In this document: positions 1 through 5,640 of the stretch, one piece after another
How positions within the stretch are numbered: position 1 is the first letter of the stretch
Layout: every line of letters starts with the position of its first letter
Position numbers and translations under genes: made by a program
The notes under the pieces: model-generated
What the model was told of the DNA's origin: nothing
Databases searched by the model: none
What the model saw: the letters and a program-made list of their open reading frames with translations, nothing else
Source of the DNA: Armatimonadota bacterium
Lineage (GTDB): Bacteria; Sysuimicrobiota; Sysuimicrobiia; Sysuimicrobiales; JACQTN01
Assembly (NCBI GenBank): GCA_016210785.1
Contig: JACQTN010000272.1
Location: forward strand, 1-5,750
Length of the DNA: 5,750 bases
Direction: 5' to 3'

Positions 1-1233
1 CCCCATCCCGTTCCACCGCTGGTTGTCGCTCCACGGGCCGTACGGGACGCTGACAAAGGAGACCAGCGGGATGATCCCTTCCTGTTTGAACGGCCAGGTC
101 GCTTCTTTGGGCAGGTGATCCAGGAGCCAGAGCCCCAGGTCGTTGATGTAGGTCGGCAGCGAGTCCGGGACACGGTAGAACACCAGGCTGGACTTGAGTC
201 GTTCCTGGTGGTGGCCCACGCTGTCGAAGTTGAGCGCGCACAGGACGTTGGGCAGGTCGTCGGGATGCCGCGCGAAGTGCACCAGGCTGCCCAGCCCTTC
301 CGACACGAACATGAACCGGATGCTCCGCCGCGGCCGGGGGATGGCGCCCCGGTCCATCAGCGCCAGCAGCGTGCGGGCGATTTCGACCATGAGGGCCGGG
401 CCCGCGGCGCAGTTGGCGCAGGGACGGGTCCCGGCGGAGGTGTGGGAGATGAACACCACGGACTCGTGCGGCAGTTCACGGCCGGGGATGGTGGCCGTCA
501 GGTTCTGCGCCTCGCCCACAAACGTCCGGGCGGCGATGCGCACGAATACGCGGGCAGATCCCTGCCGGCACCGCGCCGACAGGCGCTCGGCCGCAGGGTA
601 GTCGACCATCAGTCCCCACGGGTTGCGCCAGCGTGCCGGCAGCCGCATCAACTGCACCGCCTCCGGCAGGCCGGTGCGGGTCCGCCAGGGCGGCGTCTCC
701 ACCAGGAGATAGTCGCTGATGATGCCCTGAGCCCCGTGCCGTTCCGCCATGGCCACGGCGTGGGTCCAGACGACCTTCTCGGCGCCCTCACGGCCGTGGC
801 GGACCAGGACCGCCTTGCCTGTGACGTCGCGCCCCGCGTAGTCCGCGTCGGTCACACCGGGCCCCACGTCCACGACGTCGACGTCCAGACCGCCGTCCGG
901 CGTGGAGGGGCACCACCACGGCACACACGACGGCACCTGGGGATAGGCGACCAGCAACTCCCCTTCGGGCAGCAGGCGCAGCTCTGCCTGCAGCGGTTCC
1001 CACGCCGGCGGAATGGATTGTCCCAGCAGCCGCGTCTCCCCGTCGAGGGGATAGCGCTCGACGTCTACCTGTTCAAACCCGATCTGGCGAAGCCGCCCGT
1101 GCACGAAGTCGGTGGCGGCGTGATAGCCTGAGGAGCCGGGCGAGCGGTAGTGACACGTGATCTCCTCCGTGTCTCGCACCGCCGCCTCGCCCGAGAGCGT
1201 GGTTGCGACGGCTTCAATCCACCGCTGGTCCAT
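1..1233 (-). CDS. M28-family (aminopeptidase-like) zinc peptidase with PA-like domain, 3' end off the window
   Basis: The minus-strand frame is open from the ATG at 1233 to the left edge: 411 codons, no stop, C-terminus missing. Residues about 1-60 form a helical N-terminal part. Residues about 118-235 look like a protease-associated (PA) insertion (GKAVLVRHG at 139-147, then HGAQGIISDY). From about 244 (NLTATIPGRE) the M28 fold follows: ESVVFISH ending in the probable zinc ligand His264, the CANCAAGP segment at 272-279 where the family normally has A/G-N-D-N-x-S-G, the helix MVEIARTL, RRSIRFMFVSEGLGS with probable catalytic Glu312, and NFDSVGH with probable ligand Asp337. The last motif seen is WSDNQRW at 401-407, where SDH is usual. 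Family members hydrolyse N-terminal residues of peptides using two zinc ions. Here the bridging Asp appears as Cys275 and the last His as Asn404, so activity is doubtful or the metal use differs. No signal peptide is visible, so it is probably cytoplasmic. The start is supported by GGGAGG seven bases upstream. The gene diverges from the regulator-led cluster to the right. The family call is fairly sure; the function is not. Confidence 0.8.
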   Translation of the reverse strand, partial: MDQRWIEAVATTLSGEAAVRDTEEITCHYRSPGSSGYHAATDFVHGRLRQIGFEQVDVERYPLDGETRLLGQSIPPAWEPLQAELRLLPEGELLVAYPQVPSCVPWWCPSTPDGGLDVDVVDVGPGVTDADYAGRDVTGKAVLVRHGREGAEKVVWTHAVAMAERHGAQGIISDYLLVETPPWRTRTGLPEAVQLMRLPARWRNPWGLMVDYPAAERLSARCRQGSARVFVRIAARTFVGEAQNLTATIPGRELPHESVVFISHTSAGTRPCANCAAGPALMVEIARTLLALMDRGAIPRPRRSIRFMFVSEGLGSLVHFARHPDDLPNVLCALNFDSVGHHQERLKSSLVFYRVPDSLPTYINDLGLWLLDHLPKEATWPFKQEGIIPLVSFVSVPYGPWSDNQRWNGMG

Positions 1234-1240
1234 GGACGGT

Positions 1241-1246
1241 CCTCCC
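1241..1246 (-). promoter_or_regulatory. Ribosome binding site of the M28-like gene
   Basis: GGGAGG on the minus strand lies seven bases before the ATG at 1233. It is a good Shine-Dalgarno match at normal spacing and decides the start, since no competing in-frame start with a comparable site was seen. Confidence 0.75.
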
Positions 1247-1375
1247 ACTTCCCATTCAGGTCAAGCCTTCGAACCTGCGCTGAGGAAAACCCATCGCGCC
1301 CTTCGACACGCGCGGGGTGAGCCATGTCTGCGGCCGGGCCTCCTCACGCCGGCGCGAATGCTGGCGGAAAGAGCG

Positions 1376-1462
1376 TCAGGTAGGCGCGTGCCCCTGCGGG
1401 GATCGTGGACGCATGCCGGTGAACCAGCTGGACCATCGGCCGCCGACCCGCCCCGTCTCCAT
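1376..1462 (-). CDS. Possible 28-residue upstream ORF in the leader of the M28-like gene
   Basis: A short minus-strand frame of 28 codons plus a TGA stop begins with ATG at 1462. It is preceded by the Shine-Dalgarno-like AGAGGTG (1470-1476) at a spacing of seven bases. It would lie inside the peptidase mRNA if transcription starts near 1489. The peptide starts METGRVGG, has two Trp and several Arg, and resembles nothing I recognise. It has no run of one amino acid that would suggest classical attenuation. It could be a leader peptide or a chance frame in GC-rich DNA; chance is more likely, and the ribosome site is the only reason to list it. Confidence 0.2.
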   Translation of the reverse strand: METGRVGGRWSSWFTGMRPRSPQGHAPT

Positions 1463-1483
1463 GATTTGACACCTCTGGCCTCC

Positions 1484-1496
1484 TTCCTGCCAGGAA
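1484..1496. promoter_or_regulatory. 13-bp palindrome, candidate operator
   Basis: TTCCTG-C-CAGGAA is a perfect inverted repeat with a one-base centre. A third CCTGG half site follows at 1506-1510, so GCCAGG (1489-1494) and CCTGGC (1506-1511) also form a perfect 6-bp dyad with an 11-base spacer. The palindrome ends 21 bases before the plus-strand -35 hexamer and touches the -10 hexamer of the proposed minus-strand promoter. It could thus activate one gene and repress the other. The bound protein is unknown; the adjacent AsnC-type regulator is the obvious candidate. Confidence 0.35.
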
Positions 1497-1524
1497 TTGT
1501 CTGAACCTGGCATTCTGTTGACAA
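1496..1524 (-). promoter_or_regulatory. Candidate sigma70-type promoter for the M28-like gene
   Basis: Read on the minus strand, TTGTCA (1524 to 1519) is followed after 17 bases by GACAAT (1501 to 1496). These match the consensus at 5/6 and 4/6. Transcription would start near 1489, giving a leader of about 255 bases before the ATG at 1233. The -35 overlaps five bases of the plus-strand -35. No better minus-strand promoter was found nearer the gene. Confidence 0.35.
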
Positions 1525-1546
1525 AGTAAACTAGATTTCGTATGTT
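1518..1546 (+). promoter_or_regulatory. Candidate sigma70-type promoter for the regulator-led operon
   Basis: TTGACA (1518-1523) is a perfect -35 hexamer. After exactly 17 bases comes TATGTT (1541-1546), a 4/6 match to the -10 hexamer that keeps the key A at its second position and the final T. The pair lies in the only clearly AT-rich patch of the intergenic region. The start of transcription would fall near 1553, only about four bases before the ATG at 1557, so the first gene may be translated from a nearly leaderless mRNA. Confidence 0.5.
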
Positions 1547-1556
1547 AGATATCAAG

Positions 1557-2108
1557 ATGGCAAAGCATGCCCGTTCCAGCGCCGTATCTCTGCCCCTGGA
1601 CCAGTTGGACCTGGCCCTGGTCGCGCAGCTCCAGCAGGCCGGCCGGACACCGCTGACAGAGCTGGCCGCGCGCCTCGGCGTGTCCCACGGGACCGTGCGC
1701 AACCGCCTGGAGCGACTCCTCAGCGCCCGCGTGCTGCGCGTGGTGGCGACGGTCGATCCGGCGAAGGTGGGGTTTCCGGCACAGGTCCTCATCGGGATCC
1801 ACGGGGATCTGCACCGGATGGCCGCCATCGAGAAGCAACTGGCCGAGTTCGAGGAGGTGACGTTCGTCTCCACGCTGACCGGGCGGCTGGACTTCGTCAT
1901 CGGGGCTGTGTTCGTCTCCGACGCGGCACTCCGCGACTTTCTGGTGAACAAGCTTTCCACGGTGAAGGGCATCCGGGGGACGGAGACCTTCCACGTGTTG
2001 AACCTGGGCAAACGTCTCTGGCAGTGGGAAATCCCTGTCCAGTCCCATCATCCGGCGAGGGAGCTCCGGCGCGGCCGCCGGAGCCACCGCCGCAGATCGC
2101 CGCCATGA
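1557..2108 (+). CDS. Lrp/AsnC-family transcriptional regulator
   Basis: This is a DNA-binding regulator of the feast/famine type. The N-terminal winged helix-turn-helix (about residues 12-65) shows the family pattern: LDQLDLALVAQLQQAGR, then ELAARLGVSHGTVRNRLERL, then VDPAKVGF. The C-terminal half (about 70-145) is the RAM ligand-binding/oligomerisation domain, with the typical TGRLDFVI turn and a final beta strand TFHVLNL. Family members bind amino acids or related metabolites and often control transport and catabolism genes as well as themselves. From 1557 the protein has 183 residues, about 30 more than usual, because of a Pro/Arg/His-rich tail (about 153-183) after the RAM domain. An in-frame ATG at 1542 would add five residues, but it overlaps the proposed -10 hexamer. 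Neither start has a Shine-Dalgarno sequence. The gene leads the cluster, 46 bp before the GGT-family gene. The family is certain; the effector is unknown. Confidence 0.93.
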   Translation: MAKHARSSAVSLPLDQLDLALVAQLQQAGRTPLTELAARLGVSHGTVRNRLERLLSARVLRVVATVDPAKVGFPAQVLIGIHGDLHRMAAIEKQLAEFEEVTFVSTLTGRLDFVIGAVFVSDAALRDFLVNKLSTVKGIRGTETFHVLNLGKRLWQWEIPVQSHHPARELRRGRRSHRRRSPP

Positions 2109-2154
2109 GGCTCGGCGGGGCTGCACGAGACGGGCAGGCATCGGGGGTGCGCGC

Positions 2155-3936
2155 ATGGCATCGGAGGTAGGTGTGTCGGAACCGGGCCATCTGGCCCATC
2201 GAAGGTCGACCGAGGGCTTCTATCTCACGGGCCCTGTGCCCACCAGCCTGCGGCCGCCCATCCGCGGTTCCCGGGCGGTGGTCTCCGCCGGCCACTACCT
2301 GGCCGCACTGGCCGGCGATCGCATCTTCGCTCGCGGCGGCAACGCGGTTGACGCGGGGGTCGCGGCCGCCATGGCGATTAACGTGGTCCAGCCCGACCTC
2401 ACCAACTTCGGCGGGGTGGCGCCGATCGCTGTCTATGAAGCCTCGACAGGACAGACCTGGCAGATCAGCGGCCTGGGATGCTTTCCACGACGGGCCACGC
2501 TGGAGTTCTTCATGGAGCACTGCGACGGCGATCTGCCGGCTGGCGTTCTCGCCTCGGTGGTCCCGGCCGCCCTGGATGCCTACATCACCGCGCTGGACCG
2601 GTTCGGCACGATGACCTTCGGCGACGTCATCGCGCCCGCCCTCGAGCTGGCGGAGCATGGATTCCCCGTCTACCCGGCGCTGCGGGCGAACCTGGCGACT
2701 TCCCAACCGAAGATGGCGCAGTTCCCGACGACCCGGGCGATCTTCTTTCCGAACGGGGACCCCCCGGAGGTCGGCGACCTGCTGGTCCAAAGGGACTTGG
2801 CGGGACTGTTCCACGCGCTCATCGCGGCGGAGACAGGCGCGGGAGGAGATCGCCGTGCGGGTCTGATGGCGGCCCGCGATCTCTTCTACCGCGGGGAGAT
2901 CGCGGAACGCATCGCCCGCTTCGTGTGGGAGCAGGGCGGCCTGCTGGAACTCGGTGACCTGGCCGCGTTCCACGTGGATGTGGAGCCCACCGTCACCATT
3001 CGCTTCCGCGGCCTCGACGTCCACACCTGCGGCCCGTGGTGCCAGGGTCCCGTGCTGGCGCAGATGCTGGCCATTCTCGAGACCATGGACCTGGGGAGCG
3101 CGGGCACCGCCGCCACGCTCCACACAATCGCCGAGGCCATGAAGCTCGCCTTCGCCGATCGGGAAGCCTACTATGGCGATCCCAAGTTCGTCGAGGTCCC
3201 CCTGGGCGAACTTCTTTCTCCGGACTACGCGCGCCGGCAGGCCGAGCGAATCGATGCCCGCCGGGCGCTGCTGGAGATCCCTCCCGGAGGGTTAGGCCGT
3301 CGGTGGCAGGCACGGCCAACGCCGGCCGTGAGAGGCGGCGCGCCCAGCGACCTCGACACCAGCTACGCATGCGCCGTGGATGCCGCCGGCAACGGGTTCT
3401 CCTGCACCCCCAGCGACGGGGCAGGGAATACGCCCATCGTGTCGGGTCTCGGCATCATCGTTTCCTCGCGGGGGATCCAGGGCTGGCTCGATCCCCACCA
3501 TCCCGGCTGCGTGGCGCCGGGGAGGCGCCCGCGCCTGACGCCGAGTCCCGCGCTGGCCACCCGGAACGGGAGATTGGTGATGGCCTTTGGCACGCCCGGC
3601 GGAGACGTTCAGCCCCAGGCGATGCTTCAGGCGTTCCTCAACGCCGTGGTGTTTGGCATGGATCCCCAGCAGGCGATCGAGTTCCCGCGGATCGCGACCT
3701 ACAGCTTTCCATCGTCGTTCTTCCCCCACCGCAGCCATCCGGGATCGCTGTTCGCGGAGGAGCGGGTTTCGGAGCCGGTGTTGTCCGACCTGCGAGACCG
3801 CGGGCACAGGCTGGAGGTCTGGCCGGGGTATCACCCGCAGGCTGGGGCGGTCTGCATGATTGCGCGGGACGAGAAGCAGGGTACCCTGACCGGCGGCGCA
3901 GATCCGCGGAGGAACGCCTATGCCATCGGTTGGTGA
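2155..3936 (+). CDS. Gamma-glutamyltranspeptidase-family Ntn-hydrolase
   Basis: This 593-residue protein spans the whole GGT family length. Such proteins are made as one chain and cut themselves before a Thr, which becomes the nucleophile of the small subunit. Here that residue is Thr402 in LDTSYACAVD, giving subunits of about 401 and 192 residues. Other family marks are GGNAVDAGVAAA (61-72), PAALDAY (137-143), FGTMTFGDVIAPALELAEHGF (about 150-170), AFADREAYYGDP (332-343) and the oxyanion segment GTPGGD (479-484). By hand alignment to E. coli GGT, the glutamate-binding residues are missing: Arg114 aligns with Leu107, Asn411 with Gly422, and Ser462-Ser463 with Leu461-Thr462. That pattern is closer to the diverged branch that includes oxamate amidohydrolase (HpxW) and acylase-like members than to true GGT. 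No N-terminal signal peptide is visible, unlike periplasmic GGT, so it probably acts in the cytoplasm. A GTG at 2173 with GGAGGT before it is a possible alternative start. The family is certain; the substrate is open. Confidence 0.93.
   Translation: MASEVGVSEPGHLAHRRSTEGFYLTGPVPTSLRPPIRGSRAVVSAGHYLAALAGDRIFARGGNAVDAGVAAAMAINVVQPDLTNFGGVAPIAVYEASTGQTWQISGLGCFPRRATLEFFMEHCDGDLPAGVLASVVPAALDAYITALDRFGTMTFGDVIAPALELAEHGFPVYPALRANLATSQPKMAQFPTTRAIFFPNGDPPEVGDLLVQRDLAGLFHALIAAETGAGGDRRAGLMAARDLFYRGEIAERIARFVWEQGGLLELGDLAAFHVDVEPTVTIRFRGLDVHTCGPWCQGPVLAQMLAILETMDLGSAGTAATLHTIAEAMKLAFADREAYYGDPKFVEVPLGELLSPDYARRQAERIDARRALLEIPPGGLGRRWQARPTPAVRGGAPSDLDTSYACAVDAAGNGFSCTPSDGAGNTPIVSGLGIIVSSRGIQGWLDPHHPGCVAPGRRPRLTPSPALATRNGRLVMAFGTPGGDVQPQAMLQAFLNAVVFGMDPQQAIEFPRIATYSFPSSFFPHRSHPGSLFAEERVSEPVLSDLRDRGHRLEVWPGYHPQAGAVCMIARDEKQGTLTGGADPRRNAYAIGW
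2163..2175 (+). promoter_or_regulatory. Strong Shine-Dalgarno before an alternative GTG start of the GGT-family gene
   Basis: GGAGGT at 2163-2168 is a near-perfect ribosome site and is followed four bases later by an in-frame GTG at 2173-2175 (codon 7 of the longer reading). The ATG at 2155 has only a weaker GGGGGT-like stretch upstream. Starting at GTG would give 587 residues and removes nothing conserved. The spacing is slightly short, so both starts remain possible. Confidence 0.4.
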
Positions 3937-3974
3937 GTCCGTCGGGTCTGCGCACGCGGGCAGATCAACACGCA

Positions 3975-3982
3975 GGGGAGGT
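3975..3982 (+). promoter_or_regulatory. Ribosome binding site that fixes the start of the substrate-binding protein
   Basis: GGGGAGGT lies six bases before the ATG at 3989. It selects this start over the in-frame ATG at 3920, which overlaps the end of the GGT-family gene and would put 23 polar, Arg/Ser-rich residues ahead of the signal peptide. Confidence 0.8.
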
Positions 3983-3988
3983 CGGTCG

Positions 3989-5557
3989 ATGACGTGGGGG
4001 CATCGTGTGAGAAGCGCGACCGTCTGGTGCATCGCGACCGCGATCCTGGCCGGGGCCGCAGGCATGGCGCCGACCCAAGGGCAAGAGCGCCTGCTCAGGA
4101 TCGGGGTGCAGCGGGAGATTCCCCGGCATCTCGACCCTCTCGACAACCAGGGGCGCTTCCAGGCCAACATCGAGAACGTGTTTGAACCGCTCGTCTATCC
4201 CCACCGGGACACCTGGCAGATCCGGGGTGTGCTGGCGGAGAAGTGGTCGGTCTCGCCGGACGGGACGCGTTGGACGTTCACCCTGCGCAAAGGGGTGACG
4301 TTCCATGACGGCACCCCGCTCACGGCGAAGGCGGTCAAGCTGTCCCACGACTACATGATGAAGATCGGCCGGGCGCAGGCGGTGCCGCTCCTGCGGGAGG
4401 TGGTGAGGGACGTCCGGGCAGTGGACGATCAGACGGTGGAGTTCATCGTCGAGCCGCGCGAGATGCCGCTGCTCCACCGGCTCACCGGCCTGCTCATCGT
4501 CAGCGCCAAGGCGCTGGACGAGCACGGCAGCGATCCCAACTGGTTTGCCAACAACGCGGTGGGCACCGGGCCCTACGTCGTCGAGGAGTTCCGCGCCAGG
4601 GACCGCATGGTGCTCCGGCGGAACGAAAAGTGGTGGGGCAATCCCAAGCCGTACTTCACCCGGGTGGTCTTCCTGGAGATCCGCGAGTCGTCGGCGCAGG
4701 CGCTGATGACCGAGAAGGGCGAACTCGACCTGGCCTACAATCTCCCGCCCGAGACCCTGCTGAAGCTTGAGAAGGATCCCAAGCTGCGCGTGATCAGGAA
4801 GAAGGGCGACCGGGCAGTGTACATCCGCATGAACAACCTCCACGGCCCGCTCGCGAAGAAGTCGCTCCGGCAGGCGCTGGCGTACGCCATGGACTATGCC
4901 GCCCTCCTCAAGGCCCGCGAGTTCGAGATCTCTGCGCCCGAGGGGCCCGTCCCGGCCCAGTACATGGGCGGGTGGGTGCCTCCCGACCTGGTCCGCAGGC
5001 AGGACCTGGCCCGGGCCAAAGAACTGCTGGCGCAGGCCGGATACAAGCCCGGGGAGCTGACCCTGGACCTGTACATCCACCAGGCGGCCTCCGTGCAGAT
5101 CACGATGGCGGAGATCTTCCAGGACAGCGCCAAGAAGATCGGCGCGAATGTGAAGGTCACCCAGATCGAGATTCCTACCATGCTGCAGAGGCTCCGCCGG
5201 TACTACACCGAGCGGGACCCGAGGTTCGCGGTGGACATGTTCCCGCTCATCCGCGGGCCGTACGTGCCCCACCCCTACGCCTACTTCTCCAGCTACGTGA
5301 AGGCCAACTTCAACAACTACATGCACTACTACAACCGCCGGGCGGAGGAGCTGTTTGCCGTGGGCTTCAGGGAGGCGAAGGAGGAGGAAGCGCTGAAGCC
5401 GTGGCGCCGGGCAGTGGACATGATCGTGGCGGACCAGCCGGACCTCTGGGCCTACACCGAGAAGCGCATTATCGTCATGCGCAGGAACCTTGACGGGTAC
5501 TACGAGCATCCCATCTGGTTCCCCGAGACCCACGTGTGGTCTCTGCGGTTCAAGTAG
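3989..5557 (+). CDS. ABC transporter substrate-binding protein, family 5 (peptide/nickel type)
   Basis: This is the extracytoplasmic receptor of an ABC importer, 522 residues from the chosen ATG and normal for the family. A signal peptide is clear: basic start (His5, Arg6, Arg8), hydrophobic core about 10-25, and a likely cut near residues 25-32 before ERLLRIGVQ. There is no lipobox Cys, so it should be soluble rather than lipid-anchored. The SBP_bac_5 hallmarks follow in order: IENVFEPLVY (61-70), LAEKWSVSPDGTRWTFTLRKG (about 82-102) with VTFHDGTPLTA directly after it, GTGPYVVEEF (192-201), RNEKWWG (211-217), and LRQALAYAMDY around 292-302. Family members bind di- and oligopeptides, glutathione, nickel chelates, opines or sugars, so sequence alone does not give the ligand. 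It lies 52 bp after the GGT-family gene and 83 bp before a matching permease, which supports one operon. Two short hairpins follow the stop. The family is certain; a peptide-like or amide ligand is inferred from the neighbours. Confidence 0.94.
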   Translation: MTWGHRVRSATVWCIATAILAGAAGMAPTQGQERLLRIGVQREIPRHLDPLDNQGRFQANIENVFEPLVYPHRDTWQIRGVLAEKWSVSPDGTRWTFTLRKGVTFHDGTPLTAKAVKLSHDYMMKIGRAQAVPLLREVVRDVRAVDDQTVEFIVEPREMPLLHRLTGLLIVSAKALDEHGSDPNWFANNAVGTGPYVVEEFRARDRMVLRRNEKWWGNPKPYFTRVVFLEIRESSAQALMTEKGELDLAYNLPPETLLKLEKDPKLRVIRKKGDRAVYIRMNNLHGPLAKKSLRQALAYAMDYAALLKAREFEISAPEGPVPAQYMGGWVPPDLVRRQDLARAKELLAQAGYKPGELTLDLYIHQAASVQITMAEIFQDSAKKIGANVKVTQIEIPTMLQRLRRYYTERDPRFAVDMFPLIRGPYVPHPYAYFSSYVKANFNNYMHYYNRRAEELFAVGFREAKEEEALKPWRRAVDMIVADQPDLWAYTEKRIIVMRRNLDGYYEHPIWFPETHVWSLRFK

Positions 5558-5579
5558 CAGGGAGTGGGACCCGTCCCTG
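5558..5579 (+). repeat. Hairpin directly after the substrate-binding protein stop codon
   Basis: CAGGGA (5558-5563) pairs with TCCCTG (5574-5579) around a 10-base loop that itself contains GGGACCC. An alternative register pairs GGGA with TCCC around CCCG. There is no T-run, so it is not a standard intrinsic terminator. It begins at the base after the TAG. Confidence 0.4.
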
Positions 5580-5596
5580 GGTGTCGCGGTGACGCC

Positions 5597-5619
5597 CGGG
5601 GATGGGCCGGCCGTCCCCG
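5597..5619 (+). repeat. GC-rich intercistronic hairpin between binding-protein and permease genes
   Basis: CGGGGATGG (5597-5605) pairs with CCGTCCCCG (5611-5619) as a nine-base-pair stem with one T-G wobble and a five-base loop, GCCGG. No T-run follows. Hairpins at this place in ABC importer operons commonly shield the upstream mRNA from 3' decay or cause partial termination, so that the binding protein outnumbers the permease. That role is inferred here. Confidence 0.45.
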
Positions 5620-5640
5620 CCGTCTCCGAGGCGATCGCGA

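Larger units (their letters stand above)
1234..1556. promoter_or_regulatory. Divergent regulatory region between the M28-like gene and the AsnC-type regulator
   Basis: This stretch of about 320 bp separates two divergent genes and holds no convincing conserved protein gene. The part next to the peptidase gene (1234-1460) is GC-rich and would be the peptidase mRNA leader if the minus-strand promoter near 1500 is used. The part next to the regulator (about 1512-1556) is distinctly AT-rich against the background and carries promoter-like hexamers on both strands. A palindrome at 1484-1496 sits between them. Lrp/AsnC genes are often divergent from a target gene and autoregulated from the shared region, and this layout fits that pattern. 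Direct regulation is inferred. Confidence 0.6.

Noticed and set aside
115..1131. A long plus-strand open frame (338 codons) opposite the M28-like gene
   Set aside because: Its product is low-complexity, rich in Arg, Gly, Pro, His and Gln, and matches no family. The minus-strand frame carries clear M28 motifs and a good ribosome site, so this is an antisense shadow caused by high GC.
1259..1264. TTGACC on the minus strand just upstream of the M28-like gene as a -35 element
   Set aside because: The position 17 bases downstream reads GACCGT and overlaps the ribosome site region, so no usable promoter results.
1466..1471. A second perfect TTGACA on the plus strand
   Set aside because: No acceptable -10 hexamer lies 16-18 bases downstream, where the sequence is GC-rich around GCCAGG.
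1532..1549. A CTA...TAG flanked AT-rich dyad as an Lrp box
   Set aside because: Only five of nine positions pair and the match to the E. coli Lrp consensus is weak, so it is not listed as a site.
1897..3123. A 408-codon minus-strand frame opposite the regulator and GGT-family genes
   Set aside because: It spans two recognised plus-strand genes, has no motif or ribosome site, and shows shadow-type composition.
3920..3988. The upstream ATG at 3920 as the start of the binding protein
   Set aside because: It overlaps the GGT-family gene by 17 bp, lacks a good ribosome site and would bury the signal peptide behind 23 polar residues; the ATG at 3989 has GGGGAGGT at ideal spacing.
3965..5533. A 522-codon minus-strand open frame opposite the substrate-binding protein gene
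   Set aside because: The product is an unstructured mix rich in His, Arg, Leu, Val and Gly with no domain signature, while the plus strand encodes an unmistakable family-5 binding protein. Its length reflects codon bias on the real strand.
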